From: Lantana camara
Lineage: Eukaryota; Streptophyta; Magnoliopsida; Lamiales; Verbenaceae
DNA: 64,000 bases
Assembly (NCBI GenBank): GCA_037501455.1
Contig: CM074858.1
Coordinates: forward strand, 82,372,501-82,436,500
Direction of reading: 5' to 3'
Part shown: in pieces, positions 12,071-24,315 of the stretch
How positions within the stretch are numbered: the stretch's first letter is position 1
Layout: every line of letters begins with the position of its first letter
Program-made: the position numbers and the translations under genes
The notes under the pieces: generated by a model
What the model saw: only the letters and a program-made list of their open reading frames with translations
What the model was told of the DNA's origin: nothing
Databases searched by the model: none

Positions 12071-12936
12071 TTCAAAACAAGTAGAGAATCACAGAATCTA
12101 CGACCTAAATGGAAAAACAGAGAACTAATGAGCATGCTGAATAATAACGATAGACATGAGATTAGGTCTTTAATCTATGTAGCTCCCACTGTTTTTCAAA
12201 GATCCATAATTCCCAAAGATCTTAGAGGATACTTGTTATCCCAATGGGTAATGAGATCCTAAGCACTTAACCTTGAACCCACGACTCGTGGCCATTCTCA
12301 ATTAAGCCTAAGGTAGGTATAACTTACCAATTCCAACACTGTGGAATTCTTGGTAATATTTTTGCATCACCTATCTTTCAATATGGACCCACGACTCGTA
12401 TATTTACTTAGGCGTTACGCTAGACCCATCAATCATGAGATCATGATCAAAACTTAGTTCGAACGACCCACGACTCACGGTCATCGCCCTTGCTAAAATT
12501 GATCACGAAATATTGATCATTTAAGATCAATTAGAAAACTAAGAACTAATAGGTTTCACATAGACACCCCACGACTCGTGGCCGGCATCTAGCTTCCCAT
12601 ATTAAACTTAAATCCTATTGGTGGAATGCTAGGAATTTAATTCAAAGCTTGCACCTCGAATTAAACACCTATTTTCGAAAATTAGCTTAATATTTAATGG
12701 GAATTTTTTATTTAACCGGAGAGTTGTCCGGTTCGACCTCGCCAACATATATGTTATTCACTTTAATTAGTCTTGATTAATGCAAGTACAACTTAAATGC
12801 ATTTCACACAAGCACTTAGCAGATAACATGTCCTAGCATGATACTAACATGTGATGATCATGGGTTCTACCTATCTTATACGTGATATGTGGGAGCCACT
12901 CCACAATCACAAGTTCTAACATAGATGTCATATAAA
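12071..12936 (-). other. Copia 5' leader (non-coding)
   Basis: This is the transcribed leader between the lost primer-binding site and the Gag ATG. It has no coding frame. It contains four copies of an odd-length palindrome (separate entry) and AAAAACAGTGGGAGCTAC (minus strand, near 12190). At its upper end it meets the truncated pol of Z at about 12936-12945; no primer-binding site is visible there. Confidence 0.6.
12278..12583. repeat. Four copies of CCACGACTCGTGG in the copia leader
   Basis: CCCACGACTCGTGGCC is at 12278. Variants are ACCCACGACTCGTAT (12387), GACCCACGACTCACGGTC (12465) and CCCCACGACTCGTGGCCG (12566). The unit is a 13-bp palindrome around a central base. Spacings of about 110, 78 and 101 bp are not periodic, and the sequence between copies is unrelated, so this is not a simple tandem array. 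Confidence 0.85.
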
Positions 12937-15900
12937 ACAGTTGAGAAACGTGAAACACGTTATGTATCCCGGTCAAATTCGGCGGTAAGTCCAACCTATA
13001 CACCGCTTCCCCAATTCTTTCTAAAATCTCAAACGGTCCAAGATATCGGGGACTGAGTTTCCCACCTTTACCAATCCGAGTGAATCCCTTCCTCGGAGAT
13101 GCTTTTAGAAAGACCTTATCCCCTACCTCAAACTGTAAAGGTCTTCTTCTCTTATCAGCGTAACTCTTCTGACGAGACTGGGCCGCTTTCATTCTCTGTC
13201 TAATCTGATGAACTTTCTCAATAGTAGTAGTAATATTTTCCTTAGGTTCTGCTCTCTCGAGTTTATGCTCCTCAGTCCATCTCCAATCCTCTATATCCCA
13301 AAATAGAGGGGATCTGCACTTCCTCCCATAAAGTGCCTCATAAGGATCCATTCCAATTGAACCCTGATGGCTGTTATTATACGCAAACTCAACCAAAGCC
13401 AGATGTTCGTCCCACTTGTCTTGAAAATCCAAAACACACGCCCTAAGCATATCCTCCAAATACTGAATTAACCTTTCCGACTGACCGTCTGTCTGAGGAT
13501 GCGAAGCGGTGCTAAACTTGAGCTTGGTACCCAAACATCTCTGAAGATTCTGCCAAAAGATCGAAGTGAACCTCGGATCTCGATCTGAAACTATACTGAC
13601 TGGAATTCCGTGTAATCTTACAATTTCCCGCACATACAACTCTGCTAGTTTTGGTACCTTATCAAACATCCGAACCTTAAGAAAATGGGCAGACTTAGTC
13701 AACCTATCGATAACAACCCAAATTCCATCAAACCCTCCTTTGACTCTAGGCAAGCCGGACACAAAGTCCATTGTCACTTGCTCCCACTTCCACTTGGGAA
13801 TAGGAAGTGGTTGGAGAGTTCCTCCCGGTTTCTGGTGCTCTGCCTTTACCTTTTGATATGTCAGACATCGCTTCACGAAGTTCGCGACATCCCTTTTCAT
13901 GCCATTCCACCAAAACCTCTCTTTCAAGTCCCGATACATCTTAGTACCTCCCGGATGAATCGAGTACCCCGAGCGATGTGCTTCTTCTAAAATCAACCTC
14001 CTGAGCTCGGTTGGAACACAAACTCTCGATCCAAACCTTAACAAACCTGAGTCATCCAATCCAAATTTAGAATTTGGATCATCACTGGAACGAGCTATCA
14101 ACTTCTGAATCTCAGCATCCAAGGCTTGAGCCTCCAATAACTGCTGTTTCAAATCTGGTATAATTGTGAGGTTAGCCAACCAAGTCCCTGAAGCCAGAAT
14201 CTCTGAACCCGAACTTGAAGAACCTACTTCCAAATTAACCACACTCGCCTTTCTACTCAAGGCATCCGCGACCACGTTCGCTTTACCCGGATGGTACTGA
14301 ATCTTGCAATCATAATCCTCTAATAACTCCATCCAACGCCTCTGTCTTACATTCAGATCCTTCTGAGAAAAGAGATACTTGAGGCTTTTATGGTCTGTGA
14401 ACACCTCGAACGTAGTAACATAGAGATAGTGTCGCCACTTCATCAAAGCGAACACCACAGCAGCTAATTCCAAATCATGGGTAAGGTAATTCTTCTCATG
14501 ATCCTTCAATTTTCTCGAAGCATAAGCTACCACTCTACCATGCTGCATTAAAACACAACCCATACCTTCCTTAGAAGCATCCATGTAAACTGCATAACCC
14601 TCGGTGCCCTCGGGTAGGGTGAGAACTCGTGCTGAATTCAATTTCACTTTCAAAGTCTGAAAACTTGCTTCACACTTATCATCCCACTCAAACTTCACTT
14701 CTTTCTTAGTCAGTTGAGTCAACGGACCCGCAATCTTAGAAAAATCTTTAACAAACCTTCTGTAGTAACCGGCCAATCCAAGAAAACTCCGAATTTCTGA
14801 TACATTCCTTGGTCTCTCCCAACGAAGTACGGATTCAATCTTAGACGGATCCACTTCTATTCCATTACCCGAGATGATATGACCTAAAAATACAACCCTG
14901 TCGATCCAAAACTCGTATTTACTAAACTTGGCGTACAATTTATGCTCCCTTAGGGTTTCCATAACAATCCGGAGATGCTGAGCATGCTCTTCAGCCGACT
15001 TAGAGTACACCAGAATGTCGTCTATAAAAATTACCACAAACATGTCAAGGAACTGCCTGAACACTCGGTGCATCATATCCATAAATACGACTGGAGCGTT
15101 AGTTAATCCAAAGGGCATAACCACGAATTCAAAGTGCCCATAGCGAGTGTTGAATCCAGTCTTAGGTATATCCTCCTCCCTTATTCGCAGCTGATAATAA
15201 CCTTGCCTCAAATCCAACTTAGAATAAACCTTAGACCCTTGCAAAATATCAAATAGCTCCTCGATATGAGGCAATGGATACTTATTCTTCACGGTCATCC
15301 GATTCAGCTCACGATAATCTATACACATCCACAACGTTCCATCCTTCTTCTTTACAAATAAAACAGGAGCACCCCACGGAGAAGTGCTCGGACGGATGTA
15401 CCCGCAAGCTAGAAGTGCATCAAGCTGCAACTTTAATTCCTTCAACTCTGCAGGAGCCATCCTGTAGGGAGTCTTCGAGAAAGGCTCTGCTCCGGGATAA
15501 AGGTCAATTACGAACTCGATGTCCCTATCTGGAGGTAGAGAACCCAAAGTCTCAGGGAAAACATCGATATACTCTCGCACGACCCCCGTCTCTTCAAGTT
15601 TGACCTGATCCTTCGGTCTATTCAAAAGATAGGCCACAAAACCTGTTGCTCCGTCCCGGACCAGTTTACTAGCCTCCATGAAAGAAATAAACGGGCTTGA
15701 CTTAACCTTCTCACCCTTAAACACCACTGAACCAAAGGAAACCTTCTTCTCCCGACAATCTATCTGAGCCCCATACTCATACAACCAATCCATCCCCAAA
15801 ATAACATCATGCCTCTGCATAGGCATCTCAATCAAATCTGCCAGAAAGACTCGGCCTTCAAAGCCAATTGGACAACCCCGAAAAACCCTGCAAGATACTA

Positions 15901-17155
15901 AGCTACCACCAAGAGGGGAACTAACCACGTAGTCATGCGCACATAAAGAAACAGGCAAGCACATAGAAGCAGCAATATCCCGGGAAATAAATGAATGAGT
16001 AGCCCCGGGATCGAACAATGCATGTAATGTAGTGCCATGGATGCTTATAGTACCTTCGATCACCGCATTTGGGTCGACATCTACAGCTTGCTCCTCCTCA
16101 GCTCCCAACGCATATGCCCTAGCTGGAATTGTAGGCCTCGGGTTGTCTTTCTTCTTAGGGCACGTGTTCATCATATGATCCGGTGCTCCACAAATAAAAC
16201 ACCTTTTATGGAGTCTGAAGCAGTTATCCACGTGGTGAGAACCTTTGCAATAGGTACATTGCACTTTAGGTGGTGCCGGAAGTGCTAATGGTTGCTTGGC
16301 TTGAATTGGTCCCGCTGGTTTGAATGATTTGTTCTGAGGTTTAGCCTGTTGAAAAGTTTGAAAGGCTGGCCTCTTTCCAAATTTATTCATAGTCCCTGAA
16401 CCGGACCCTTGCCCTGAATGTGAAGTCCTCCTCCTCAGAACCACTCTCTCTTCGACCCTGAGCGCCTTATCAACTACTTTCGCCCACGTGCTCGTGTTGG
16501 CTGCTTCCAAAGCATCTTTCATATCCTCCCGTAGTCCTTGGAGAAACTGAGAGGCCTTCGCTTCATCATCATTAGCGATATTAGGGCCATAGCGGGAGAG
16601 TCTCTCAAACTCCTTGATATAATCAGTAACAGACATACTCCCTTGTTTCAAATCCATAAATTCTCTCAACCTTCGGTTTCTCGTAGCCTTAGGGATATAT
16701 TTACTCTTGAATTCCTGTTCGAAGATATCCCATGTAATCTCTTCCCCGGAAGCTTCCAACTTAATCTGAGTGCTAGTCCACCAACTGTAGGCCTGTCCCT
16801 GTATCATGCTAAGAGTGCACTGTAGCTTGTCCATCGGGTCACAAGGAATGAGGCGCCATACTCGATTTGTCTAAATTAGCCACTCCTCTGCCTGCACATC
16901 ATTCCCACCAATGAAAACCGGTGGATTCTGATTTTTAAATTCCCGAAGTAGAGCAGTGATAGCATTCCCTCCATGATTCCCGACCAGAGGTGCATTATTC
17001 CTTTCTTGAGCCCTTTGTTCCAAAAATACTGCCAATCTTTCCATAAAGTTTCCGGGATCCATTTGAGGTTTGTTGTTTTCATGTTGTGGAGAATGATCTC
17101 GGTGATGACGATGTTCCGGAGATCTATCTCGGCGGTGGTGTCTTCGGGGAGGCAT
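12937..17155 (-). pseudogene. Z Gag-Pol polyprotein, one stop and no C-terminus
   Basis: The chosen start is the ATG at 17155 (MPPRRHHRRDRSPEH); an in-frame ATG also lies at 17185. One reading frame covers about 1,405 codons with a single TAG at 16871-16873 (about codon 95, in Gag). Order by approximate residue: Gag to 290, double zinc knuckle 298-330 ([27 protein letters not shown]), protease 380 ([10 protein letters not shown]), RT 550-730 (FIDDILVYS), RNase H near 853 ([13 protein letters not shown]), integrase zinc finger 1055-1100, integrase core (MDFVSG, SDRDPRF, GQSERL). The zinc finger's last cysteine is changed (CLTYQ for CLTCQ). Homology ends at HVSQL. It is the best preserved coding region here but cannot be functional. 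Confidence 0.92.
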
Positions 17156-17331
17156 ATTTCTACAAAACAAGAGATTCCAATTCATATGCGTGGGGGTTAG
17201 TGCATGTTCATGTGCACTATTAACAAGAAGGTAACCAAATAATCATATAAATGCATATAACCACGTTGTCCTAAGCCAAACGACCTAGACTCACCAGACT
17301 CGACTCAAGAACTCCGGTTTTGCAACCGAGA

Positions 17332-17343
17332 GCTCTGATACCA
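17332..17343 (-). other. Z primer-binding site (initiator-Met tRNA type)
   Basis: The minus strand reads TGGTATCAGAGC, an exact match to the usual plant tRNA-iMet complement, nine bases inside the LTR end at 17353. This is where minus-strand DNA synthesis would start. Confidence 0.92.
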
Positions 17344-17473
17344 CTTTAAGGATGTGACGCCCGGAGCGGTAGGCCACCACATCCCCCGCACTTAAACCCG
17401 AACCCACATATGAAATGGGTTTCCATACATGAGCCCAAGTCTAAGCGAACGATGACCTACACTCACACACTAG

Positions 17474-17806
17474 GCTAAGCGGGGCTAAACAACACCAGAG
17501 TGCGCAAACACTAAACAAATACGCGGAAGCCAAAAACAGGATCCAAACGAGCTCGACATATAAGTATAAATCATACACATTATATACATGGCTTCACAGC
17601 CCAAAAGATCGAGGATACACATTCATCGATTGAAATTCTCCAAAAGACAGGTTATAAAATCAAATACATAGAAAGTGTAATCAAAAGGCAAGAAAATGAA
17701 TGCAACTCGACCTAAACGACTAAGTATGACTAGACACGACGCACTTCCCCGCCTAGCTCGGCACACCTGAAAGGGAAAGGAGAGGGTCAGTCTCACAACT
17801 CGACTG
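17474..17806 (-). other. Conserved LTR 3' module of Z: hairpin plus dyad
   Basis: The hairpin CAGTC-N9-GACTG is at 17788-17806, followed 20 bases later by TTTCAG|GT (minus strand). GCTAGGCGGGG (17747-17757) faces CCCCGCTTAGC (17474-17484); the single difference leaves a G.U pair. Confidence 0.6.
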
Positions 17807-18907
17807 AGTGAGGGGCTTAACACACCCACACCTTAAATACGTATAGAGCAAAGCACAAATCAAAAGTGATAGTCATGAATCGAGGCTAGAGTTTTGCACA
17901 CCAAAACCATTTCCCGAAATTAATATATAGTAAGAAAAGCATCTATCTCGATTCATAGTCCATCAGTCAAAACATAATTAAAAGCCCGCCCAGAACGGAC
18001 TATCCCTTACTCCTCTAAACATAAATATCAAATCATAAATCCACCCTTACATCCATGGTGTGTCGGGAATCAAACCCTAGCACCTACAATATCAAATACG
18101 TACGGGGTAGCTAACCCACGTTATGCCTTCTCCGGTTATCCACCGAAGGCTCAAGATACCACGCCTTCCCAACCTCCCAAGGTCGCACGTGTATATCTCA
18201 AATGAGAACTTGCACAGGGGTAAACCCGGCGACCCCGTGGTCGCCCCGGGCCGTCCTTACCCACGTCTCCAGGGCCCACAAACCAATTCTAACCAAAATC
18301 CCATCTTTCAGGGTACACTCGCTCAACATAACAAAACATGCCAAAAGAGATTTAAAAATCAAGCTTATATATACTCGTACATATACCATTTCCAAGAGAC
18401 CAAAGTTATTCCATAAGATCATAAACATAATTTAAGCACGCATATCTAGATATATGTACCATATCCACATGTAAGGGAAATTCATCATATTATAGGCCAT
18501 AGGGTATTTTAGCTACTAATTCCTAACCTCACCTTAACAAAAGGGGCAAAAAAGTAGGATCGAACGGCAACCAACCACCTAAGCTCCGGGCTCTTGCGCG
18601 ACCAAAAGAGGCTCTGAAACACAAAAGAAAGCAAGACCCGAGACTTAGACTCAAATATGAACCAAATAGACGCTCGGCAATGCTTATGAATGCAAAGAAT
18701 GTAAATGAAATGCAATTGCGTGTCCAAAAATCCTACCAATTCATACTCATAGAATTCATATCAAACAAGATCATAAATTCAAAACAAGGTACATCATGCA
18801 TAATATAACGAGCTAACAAGGCATACGAGTTATAAATGAAGAAAGAAAATACAAAGAAGAACAACGAAGCGATAAAACGAGCAATTGCCGCCGCCATATT
18901 TTCAAAT

Positions 18908-19119
18908 GACACGGTCGTGTTGGGTTTGAGTTCAAAATGGACACGGCCGTGTCCGGTTAAAATAAATTCAGAGGCTTAATTCGAGGGGCTGACACGGCCG
19001 TGTTGAGTTTTAGTTCAAAATGGACACAGCCGTGTCCGGTTTTATAAAAATAAATTACCCCAAGTCGAGAGGCTGACACGGCCGTGTCCAAAACATGCAC
19101 AAAGCTGACACGGCCGTGT
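18908..19119. repeat. Cluster of six ACACGGCCGTGT palindromes
   Basis: Copies begin near 18908, 18940, 18991, 19023, 19075 and 19106. Four keep the exact CGGCCG core; 18908 has CGGTCG and 19023 has CAGCCG, changes that fit C-to-T decay. Starts alternate between steps of about 32 and about 52 bp, which suggests duplication of a two-copy unit. Confidence 0.9.
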
Positions 19120-20245
19120 TGGCCCTTCGTCTTCGAAAAAAAATAACAGCAGCAACAGTAACTCTGCGGGAAAAACAGGGGAGGGAGCAGGGCAAGCACG
19201 CAGCAACATCAAGCAATCATCCCAAGCCTCAAAACTCATGCAAATCATAGCAAATCACTACATAATCCTCATATAATCATCCAGTCATCATAAAAGCCCA
19301 AGAATCATCATAAATCACAAGAATTCTCATGCAAAAATTCAAATTCCATCAATGGCAACTCTCACCACACTCATCCATATTGAAAAGGGGAATCATATAA
19401 TCAATTTAGAGTCATCAAGGATCATATATATATATATTCAAATCAAAGCTTAAGTCCAAGAAACACAAGAGATCATCAAACCCTTATAATTCATGTTATG
19501 ATCCATAACTATATCAAACCTAGCTCAAAGTATGGTTTCAATAGCTCAAAATACTCATATGATCATGTACATATCAAATACTAACTTACCTCTTGAAGAA
19601 GATGGAAGAAAATGGAGTTTAGAGCTCAAATACTCCTTGGTGTGAATAGTGACGGGTGAAGGGTTTAGCTCCCAAATTTGCTGCTCTTTCTCTCCTTTGC
19701 CTTGCTTGTACCGATAATGAGAGGGAGAGAGATAGATATGCTGAGTTTTAGTGTAAAGTGGGGCCAAGTTTGAGGGTAATATGTCAAATTTTGAGGGACT
19801 AATACGCAAATAGGTGAAAGGTAGTCATACAAGAGCGAGGTAAGTTTCCGGTTGAATTTCGGAATAGCAAATGAGCTTAAAAGATTATGGGGCTTAGTCC
19901 ATCGAACCCTAATCGTCGAAACGAGTTCAATGGTGGTGACGGAATTCGAATCCGAATTCCCGAGCTCAAATTACACATATCGGAACCCATGGTGAGCTAA
20001 AAGCGTTTTAACCTCCTTTGGGTTCCGAACGAACAATTAATTCAAAAGCTCAACACAAATTCGAAAACATATAACGAGCAAAACAGAATCAATCCACAAA
20101 AAATACGTACATACTCAAATAAGAATCATTCGAATTCATAAGAAATATATAAAATAAGAATTAAAAGAATAAAGAATATGAATTTAAATAATATAAATCG
20201 CGAACATACGTCATACCTGTACGATCTGAAAGTCGGGGTGTCACA

Positions 20246-21658
20246 TAATATCTAACTCTCTTAGATATTTTATTTTACTTTATTTATTAAATAATAAATA
20301 ACTTGAAGACTAATAATTAATTAATTCATAATTAATTATTTATTAGACTTTATTTCTCCAAATTAGAACTTTAATATTAATTCAAAATTAAATCAAAGTC
20401 CATTAAATAATTAATACATTAATTATTTAATATATATACACATAAACACGTGACTACACGTGTCACAAGGACACGTGTCATCCACGTGTTCCACACGTGT
20501 CATCCACACGTGTGGGCCCCACCATTCTCTTAATGGTTCGATCAACTCGTTTAATCGATTCAAGCCTTAACCCACGTGACCGGGTTGTTGTGTGTGACCC
20601 TCTAGGTTCTTAATTCAATTAGCAGTGACCCTAATTAATTAATTAGTCCACAGATCAAACGACCATAGTTTAGCAACAGGTGTTTGACCCCTAGCTGAAT
20701 AAGAATGTCTCAATTCGATAGAACCTTTAAGTCATTGACATATGTCAGATACAATCCTCCTACGTCCCATCTCTCAGTTAAGATCTAGGGTAAGGGAATA
20801 ATTAGACCCCTAATAATCTTGATCTTAATGCTAAGTGCATTTCATATCCATTTGATCTCAATCCAAGAAACTCTTTTCTTGATGTCTTGATCCACTGCCT
20901 TGGCCAAGGACTCCTAGATGATATATGAATGACTTACCCAATAAGAGATCATCATCTTGCTAATGCAAGCGTAGGTCCTTTATTGATTCTCATATACTTT
21001 CATGTGCCACTTGTGCAGCCCCAGCATAAGCCTTGAATCAGTTGTCTAAGGCGACACCCTTCAAAGCTTACACTTAAGACTACAGAGTTAGCTCATAAAG
21101 TATCAATGGAACCTCAAGTTTAAGGATCACTTAATCACATCAATGACTCGTGAGATATTTCCTAAACTGGAAGTTTCTATTTCCAGATATAGAAACTTCA
21201 TTTCCCATTTAGGAATCTTCTCACACGGGACACCTCAGTGTACCTACTTAGAATAAGTAAGCACCCCCATGTATCACGCACGTATCAACTATACACTTTG
21301 CACCCCATGAAACAAGGTGGTCCTTCTTAAGGGCGTGATCACATGAGCAAGCCTCGAACGAGTCAGGTTGACACTCCCCTTGTCTTTTAGACTCATCAGC
21401 TTGGAGTGATTTCTAATCATAACTTATGTGATATAGGGCTCGTCTCATGAACCACTTCACCTAAATGGTTGAGTCCTATAAGTCATATTGATTAGGGGAG
21501 TTCTTATACATGCGCAGTCAAAAGGAAACACACAATCAAACAAGAGCATATAAAGAAGTGTTGCCTCAGTTTGTATTATTCAAAGATTATCTGTGATTTA
21601 CAAAAGGAAAGTACTAAGGAAGACTATTACATCAGCTTGCAGGGCACTATTCCTAACA
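20246..21658 (-). repeat. Copia 5' LTR, interrupted at its inner end by Z
   Basis: It starts (minus strand) at 21658 with TGTTAGGAATAGTGCCC and matches 7088-8189 as far as about 20571. The remaining 325 bp (20246-20570) has no partner in the truncated left LTR. It is very AT-rich apart from the G-box cluster, and it abuts Z directly. No primer-binding site is seen, so the true inner end is lost. Confidence 0.8.
20445..20516. promoter_or_regulatory. Six G-box palindromes (CACGTG) in 72 bp
   Basis: CACGTG cores occur in AACACGTGAC, TACACGTGTC, GACACGTGTC, TCCACGTGTT, CCACACGTGTCA and CCACACGTGTGGG, and a seventh lies at about 20573 (CCCACGTGACC). Several extend to ACACGTGT. CACGTG is the plant G-box bound by bZIP and bHLH factors; a regulatory role here is inferred. 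Confidence 0.75.
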
Positions 21659-22729
21659 ATTTACTCTTTTGAAAAGACTCGATATATATTTATATATAAT
21701 ATTTTGGCTTAAAACCTTCATATTGGATATATCGGGTCGATTTATATCTAATAGAAGAGAAACCCACCGGTTACACCTTATCGAACAATACCAAGAAGAA
21801 AAGAAGGCTCGAAAGTGTCCTATGAACCTGACAAGTCTCCGCCCTGGAGAAAACTGTACAAAGGACAAAGCAGTGTACTCATGAGACTCAAGACTCTAAA
21901 TGAACCATATACGACGCACGACAATGAATTAACATGATATGACATGTATATGAAGTGAAATGACGTCATGAAGTCACATAATCAAGTAATTCATTCAAGT
22001 ACATTCAATACATGAAGGTTTCAAGCCCAATCGTTTCATCTTTCATAATTTATAGCAATATCGAGCCACAATCTAAAAACTATAATCATATTACACATTT
22101 CAACATGTTTGCAATGTATGTAATAAGTATAAAGGTAAGAGGAATCACTTGAGACATCAAAAGAATGTAAGAAGGCACTTAACGTTTCATGTAGAAGCAC
22201 TTAAGCCACATTATAGCAATTCAAGTCATGAATTTCATATAGCAATTAAACTCAAAGATAACAAGTTTACAATTAGAGAATAAACAAATAAAGGCATTCA
22301 TATCAATTACATAGGTATCAAATTAATCCCAAGTAGACCAAACAATATATAATGTATCATATTTATAAATTAGAAACAAATATTCAAGTACTTCTATACA
22401 TTTAATAAAACACTTAATATCCATTTACACTACACAAATATAAATACATGAACACACGCACGTATTACATATATATATATATATATATAATCACAACTCA
22501 TGCATGAATTAACTATAAAATACATAAATACATAATACATAATATATCTTATATATAGATTACGTATACACACACACACACACACACAACATGCATGCAT
22601 GGGAAATTCCATAACAAAATTTCATGCATTAAACATAATATCAACAACATGCATCACACATACATGCATCAACATCAAATATACACATAAATATATATAA
22701 TGTATATACGTACACCACACATTATAATG

Positions 22730-22732
<3 letters not shown>

Positions 22733-22786
<54 letters not shown>
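22733..22786. repeat. (TA)n microsatellite
   Basis: About 25 uninterrupted TA units. A shorter run is at 22467-22490 and a CA run at 22568-22588. All are inside LTR X. Confidence 0.95.
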
Positions 22787-22792
<6 letters not shown>

Positions 22793-22910
22793 CATACGTA
22801 CTACACCGTAATACACTCAACCACTCATGCAATTTCATGCACACACAAGCTCACATGCATTAATATACACACATATATTACATATATATACAAAAACGCA
22901 GCAGCACCAT

Positions 22911-23032
22911 TTCCCCTCCCGGGGAACATTACACAGCCACACTCCCCGATCGGGGAAGACCCCACTGCATCTCCAGAACACAAGTCCCCGGCCAGGGACT
23001 TCCCTTCACAAAAATCTCCCCGTCCGGGGAGA
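22911..23032. repeat. Cluster of four CTCCCCG-CGGGGAG palindromes
   Basis: Copies are TTCCCCTCCCGGGGAA (22911), CTCCCCGATCGGGGAAG (22942), GTCCCCGGCCAGGGAC (22984) and CTCCCCGTCCGGGGAG (23016). Arms are conserved while the central four bases vary. Solo LTR D keeps one copy, CTCCCCGGGCGGGGAG, at 52903. Confidence 0.88.
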
Positions 23033-24315
23033 TAATCTTCGCGCAACAGCAACAGCAGCCCCTGTTTTCGGTTCTCCATGGCAGCAGTAGCAAGGTAACA
23101 CACACAGAACTCAAGGCAACATCTTAGGCAACAAATATAGCAACTAAAGCAAGGAAATGAGGCAACAAATAAGGCACAACAGCGGCAATAAACCGCACGC
23201 AGCAACAAGGAAGCAAATCAGTCACCAAGTTTCAAAAAAACACAATTTCTGCCATGGTGGATCCTCGCACACCCTATATAAATCAAATTCAAGTTCATGA
23301 ATGTTTAAAAGAGGCTAAATTGATCATATTACTTGCATCAAACCTCAAGAAATCTGAAAATAAAAGCATGAATTCAAGAAATGGAATTTAACCTAACTAT
23401 TCATCTCAACGACCAAAACTCAATCAAACAAGGCATAGATTCTGAATTTCTTGGATGAAAATGATCACATAAGCATGTAGATATCAAATATGTACTTAAC
23501 CCTTGAATTTGGTTGAGTTTGGAAGAGATTGGAGCTCAAAATCTCTTATGGGTGAATAGTTATGGGAATAGTGATCAAGTCCCCATGTTTGCAGAAATTT
23601 CTCCTCTTATCATGTCTTGAACGAAATGAGTGAGGGAGGGAGTGATAGTGTAATGTATGAGGGAAAAGTGGGGCCAAAAATTAGATAAAAAACTTAAGTA
23701 TTGAGGGAGATATAAGCAAAATGGTGAAGAGTGGTCATTTAAGCGCGAGGTCAGTTTTTCAGTGAAAATTCGGAGGTCCAACATGTTTAGAAAAATATGA
23801 GGCTTGTTCCACTAAACCTGAATCCTCGATACGAGTTCAACAGAGGTGACAGAACTCGAACCCGAGTTCCCGAGCTCAAGATATGCCGCCCGGAACCGAA
23901 GGTGCGCTACCCTTTAGCCCCAGTTTCGGTCCCGTCTCCAAAATAAAATTCGTTACCACATCAAACGAGATCGAAAACATGAAACGAGCACATATACAGG
24001 TTCATAATACATAAATCTACAACATACTAAAATTTCACAAAATTTCAAATTCAAATCGATTAGGAACGACACGCGATCATACCACTCAAATACATATCAT
24101 TTAAGAATACATAGAATTCCATTTCAAAATAAATTCATAAAATTTATAACGAATTAATTATAAAATTAATGATAAAAAAATTAAAGATAAAATTAATTAA
24201 CATATTAACAATTAATTATAAAATTAAATATACAAAACACTTATAAATAATCAATTCGCGCAATTTGGTAAACACATACGTTATACCTGTACGGCCGAAA
24301 AGTCGGGGTGTTACA

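Larger units (their letters stand above)
12937..20245 (-). mobile_element. Ty3 element Z, 3'-truncated
   Basis: Z has one complete LTR (17353-20245), a primer-binding site, a short leader and a gag-pol frame running to 12937. There the coding sequence breaks within the linker after the integrase core, and copia leader sequence begins. The chromodomain end, polypurine tract and other LTR are missing. It lies inside the copia element, so it inserted later; the truncation also removed the copia primer site. MPPRR Gag start and LTR form suggest a Tekay/Del-like chromovirus. Confidence 0.85.
17353..20245 (-). repeat. LTR of Z (2.9 kb)
   Basis: Minus-strand ends are TGTGACACCCC (20245) and GGGCGTCACA (17353). 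Inside are AAGAG|GTAAGTTAG (donor-like, near 19588), a cluster of six CGGCCG-core palindromes (18908-19119) and the shared 3' module. The open frames seen here are short and unrecognised. The outer flank is TAATA; the partner duplication is lost with the other LTR. Confidence 0.88.
7088..21658 (-). mobile_element. Ty1/copia element, minus strand, interrupted by Z
   Basis: Two direct repeats frame this unit: 7088-8189 and about 20560-21658. Both start (minus strand) with TGTTAGGAATAGTGCCCTG. Between them lie a purine tract, pol and gag in copia order (protease, integrase, RT, RNase H) on the minus strand, and a long leader. It sits inside LTR X. The right flank is intact X sequence starting ATTTA, but the left LTR is cut at about 7088 and the matching duplication is gone. 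Element Z removed or displaced the primer site and the 3' end of the 5' LTR. Confidence 0.85.
2291..24315 (-). mobile_element. Solo LTR X (D family), interrupted by Y and copia
   Basis: This is one LTR in minus orientation. Its 3' end is at 2291 (TGTAACACCCC, plus strand) and its 5' end at 24315 (GGGTGTTACA). AGGGA occurs at 2286-2290 and 24316-24320, a perfect 5-bp duplication, so a single LTR was left after LTR-LTR recombination. LTR sequence lies at 2291-3127, 6909 to about 7085, and 21659-24315, and it matches solo LTR D (47073-54964) along its length. Element Y and the copia element are nested inside. About 110 bp of X appears to be missing at the left copia junction. Confidence 0.85.
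21659..24315 (-). repeat. 5' part of LTR X
   Basis: This is the U3 side of solo LTR X. On the minus strand it begins TGTAACACCCCGACTTTTCG and matches D from 47073 and, further on, D around 53700-53895. It contains a palindrome cluster (22911-23032) and a long AT dinucleotide run. Small open frames (22430-23208) are products of the simple repeats and the palindromes. Homology to D stops at ATTTA (21659), exactly at the copia LTR. Confidence 0.8.

Noticed and set aside
13566..16825. Plus-strand ORFs opposite the Z polyprotein
   Set aside because: They are antisense shadows of the clearly homologous minus-strand Gag-Pol frame.
16871..16873. TAG in Z Gag as a programmed readthrough site
   Set aside because: It lies at about codon 95, inside Gag and not between Gag and Pol. 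B has a sense codon at the same place. It is a simple mutation.
18908..19119. Regular spacing of palindromes read as a CRISPR-like array
   Set aside because: Repeats are only 12-16 bp, perfectly palindromic, unevenly spaced, and lie within a plant LTR.
22700..23208. ORFs of 87-127 codons in LTR X
   Set aside because: They are translations of TA/CA microsatellites and the CTCCCCG palindromes, with no recognisable domain.
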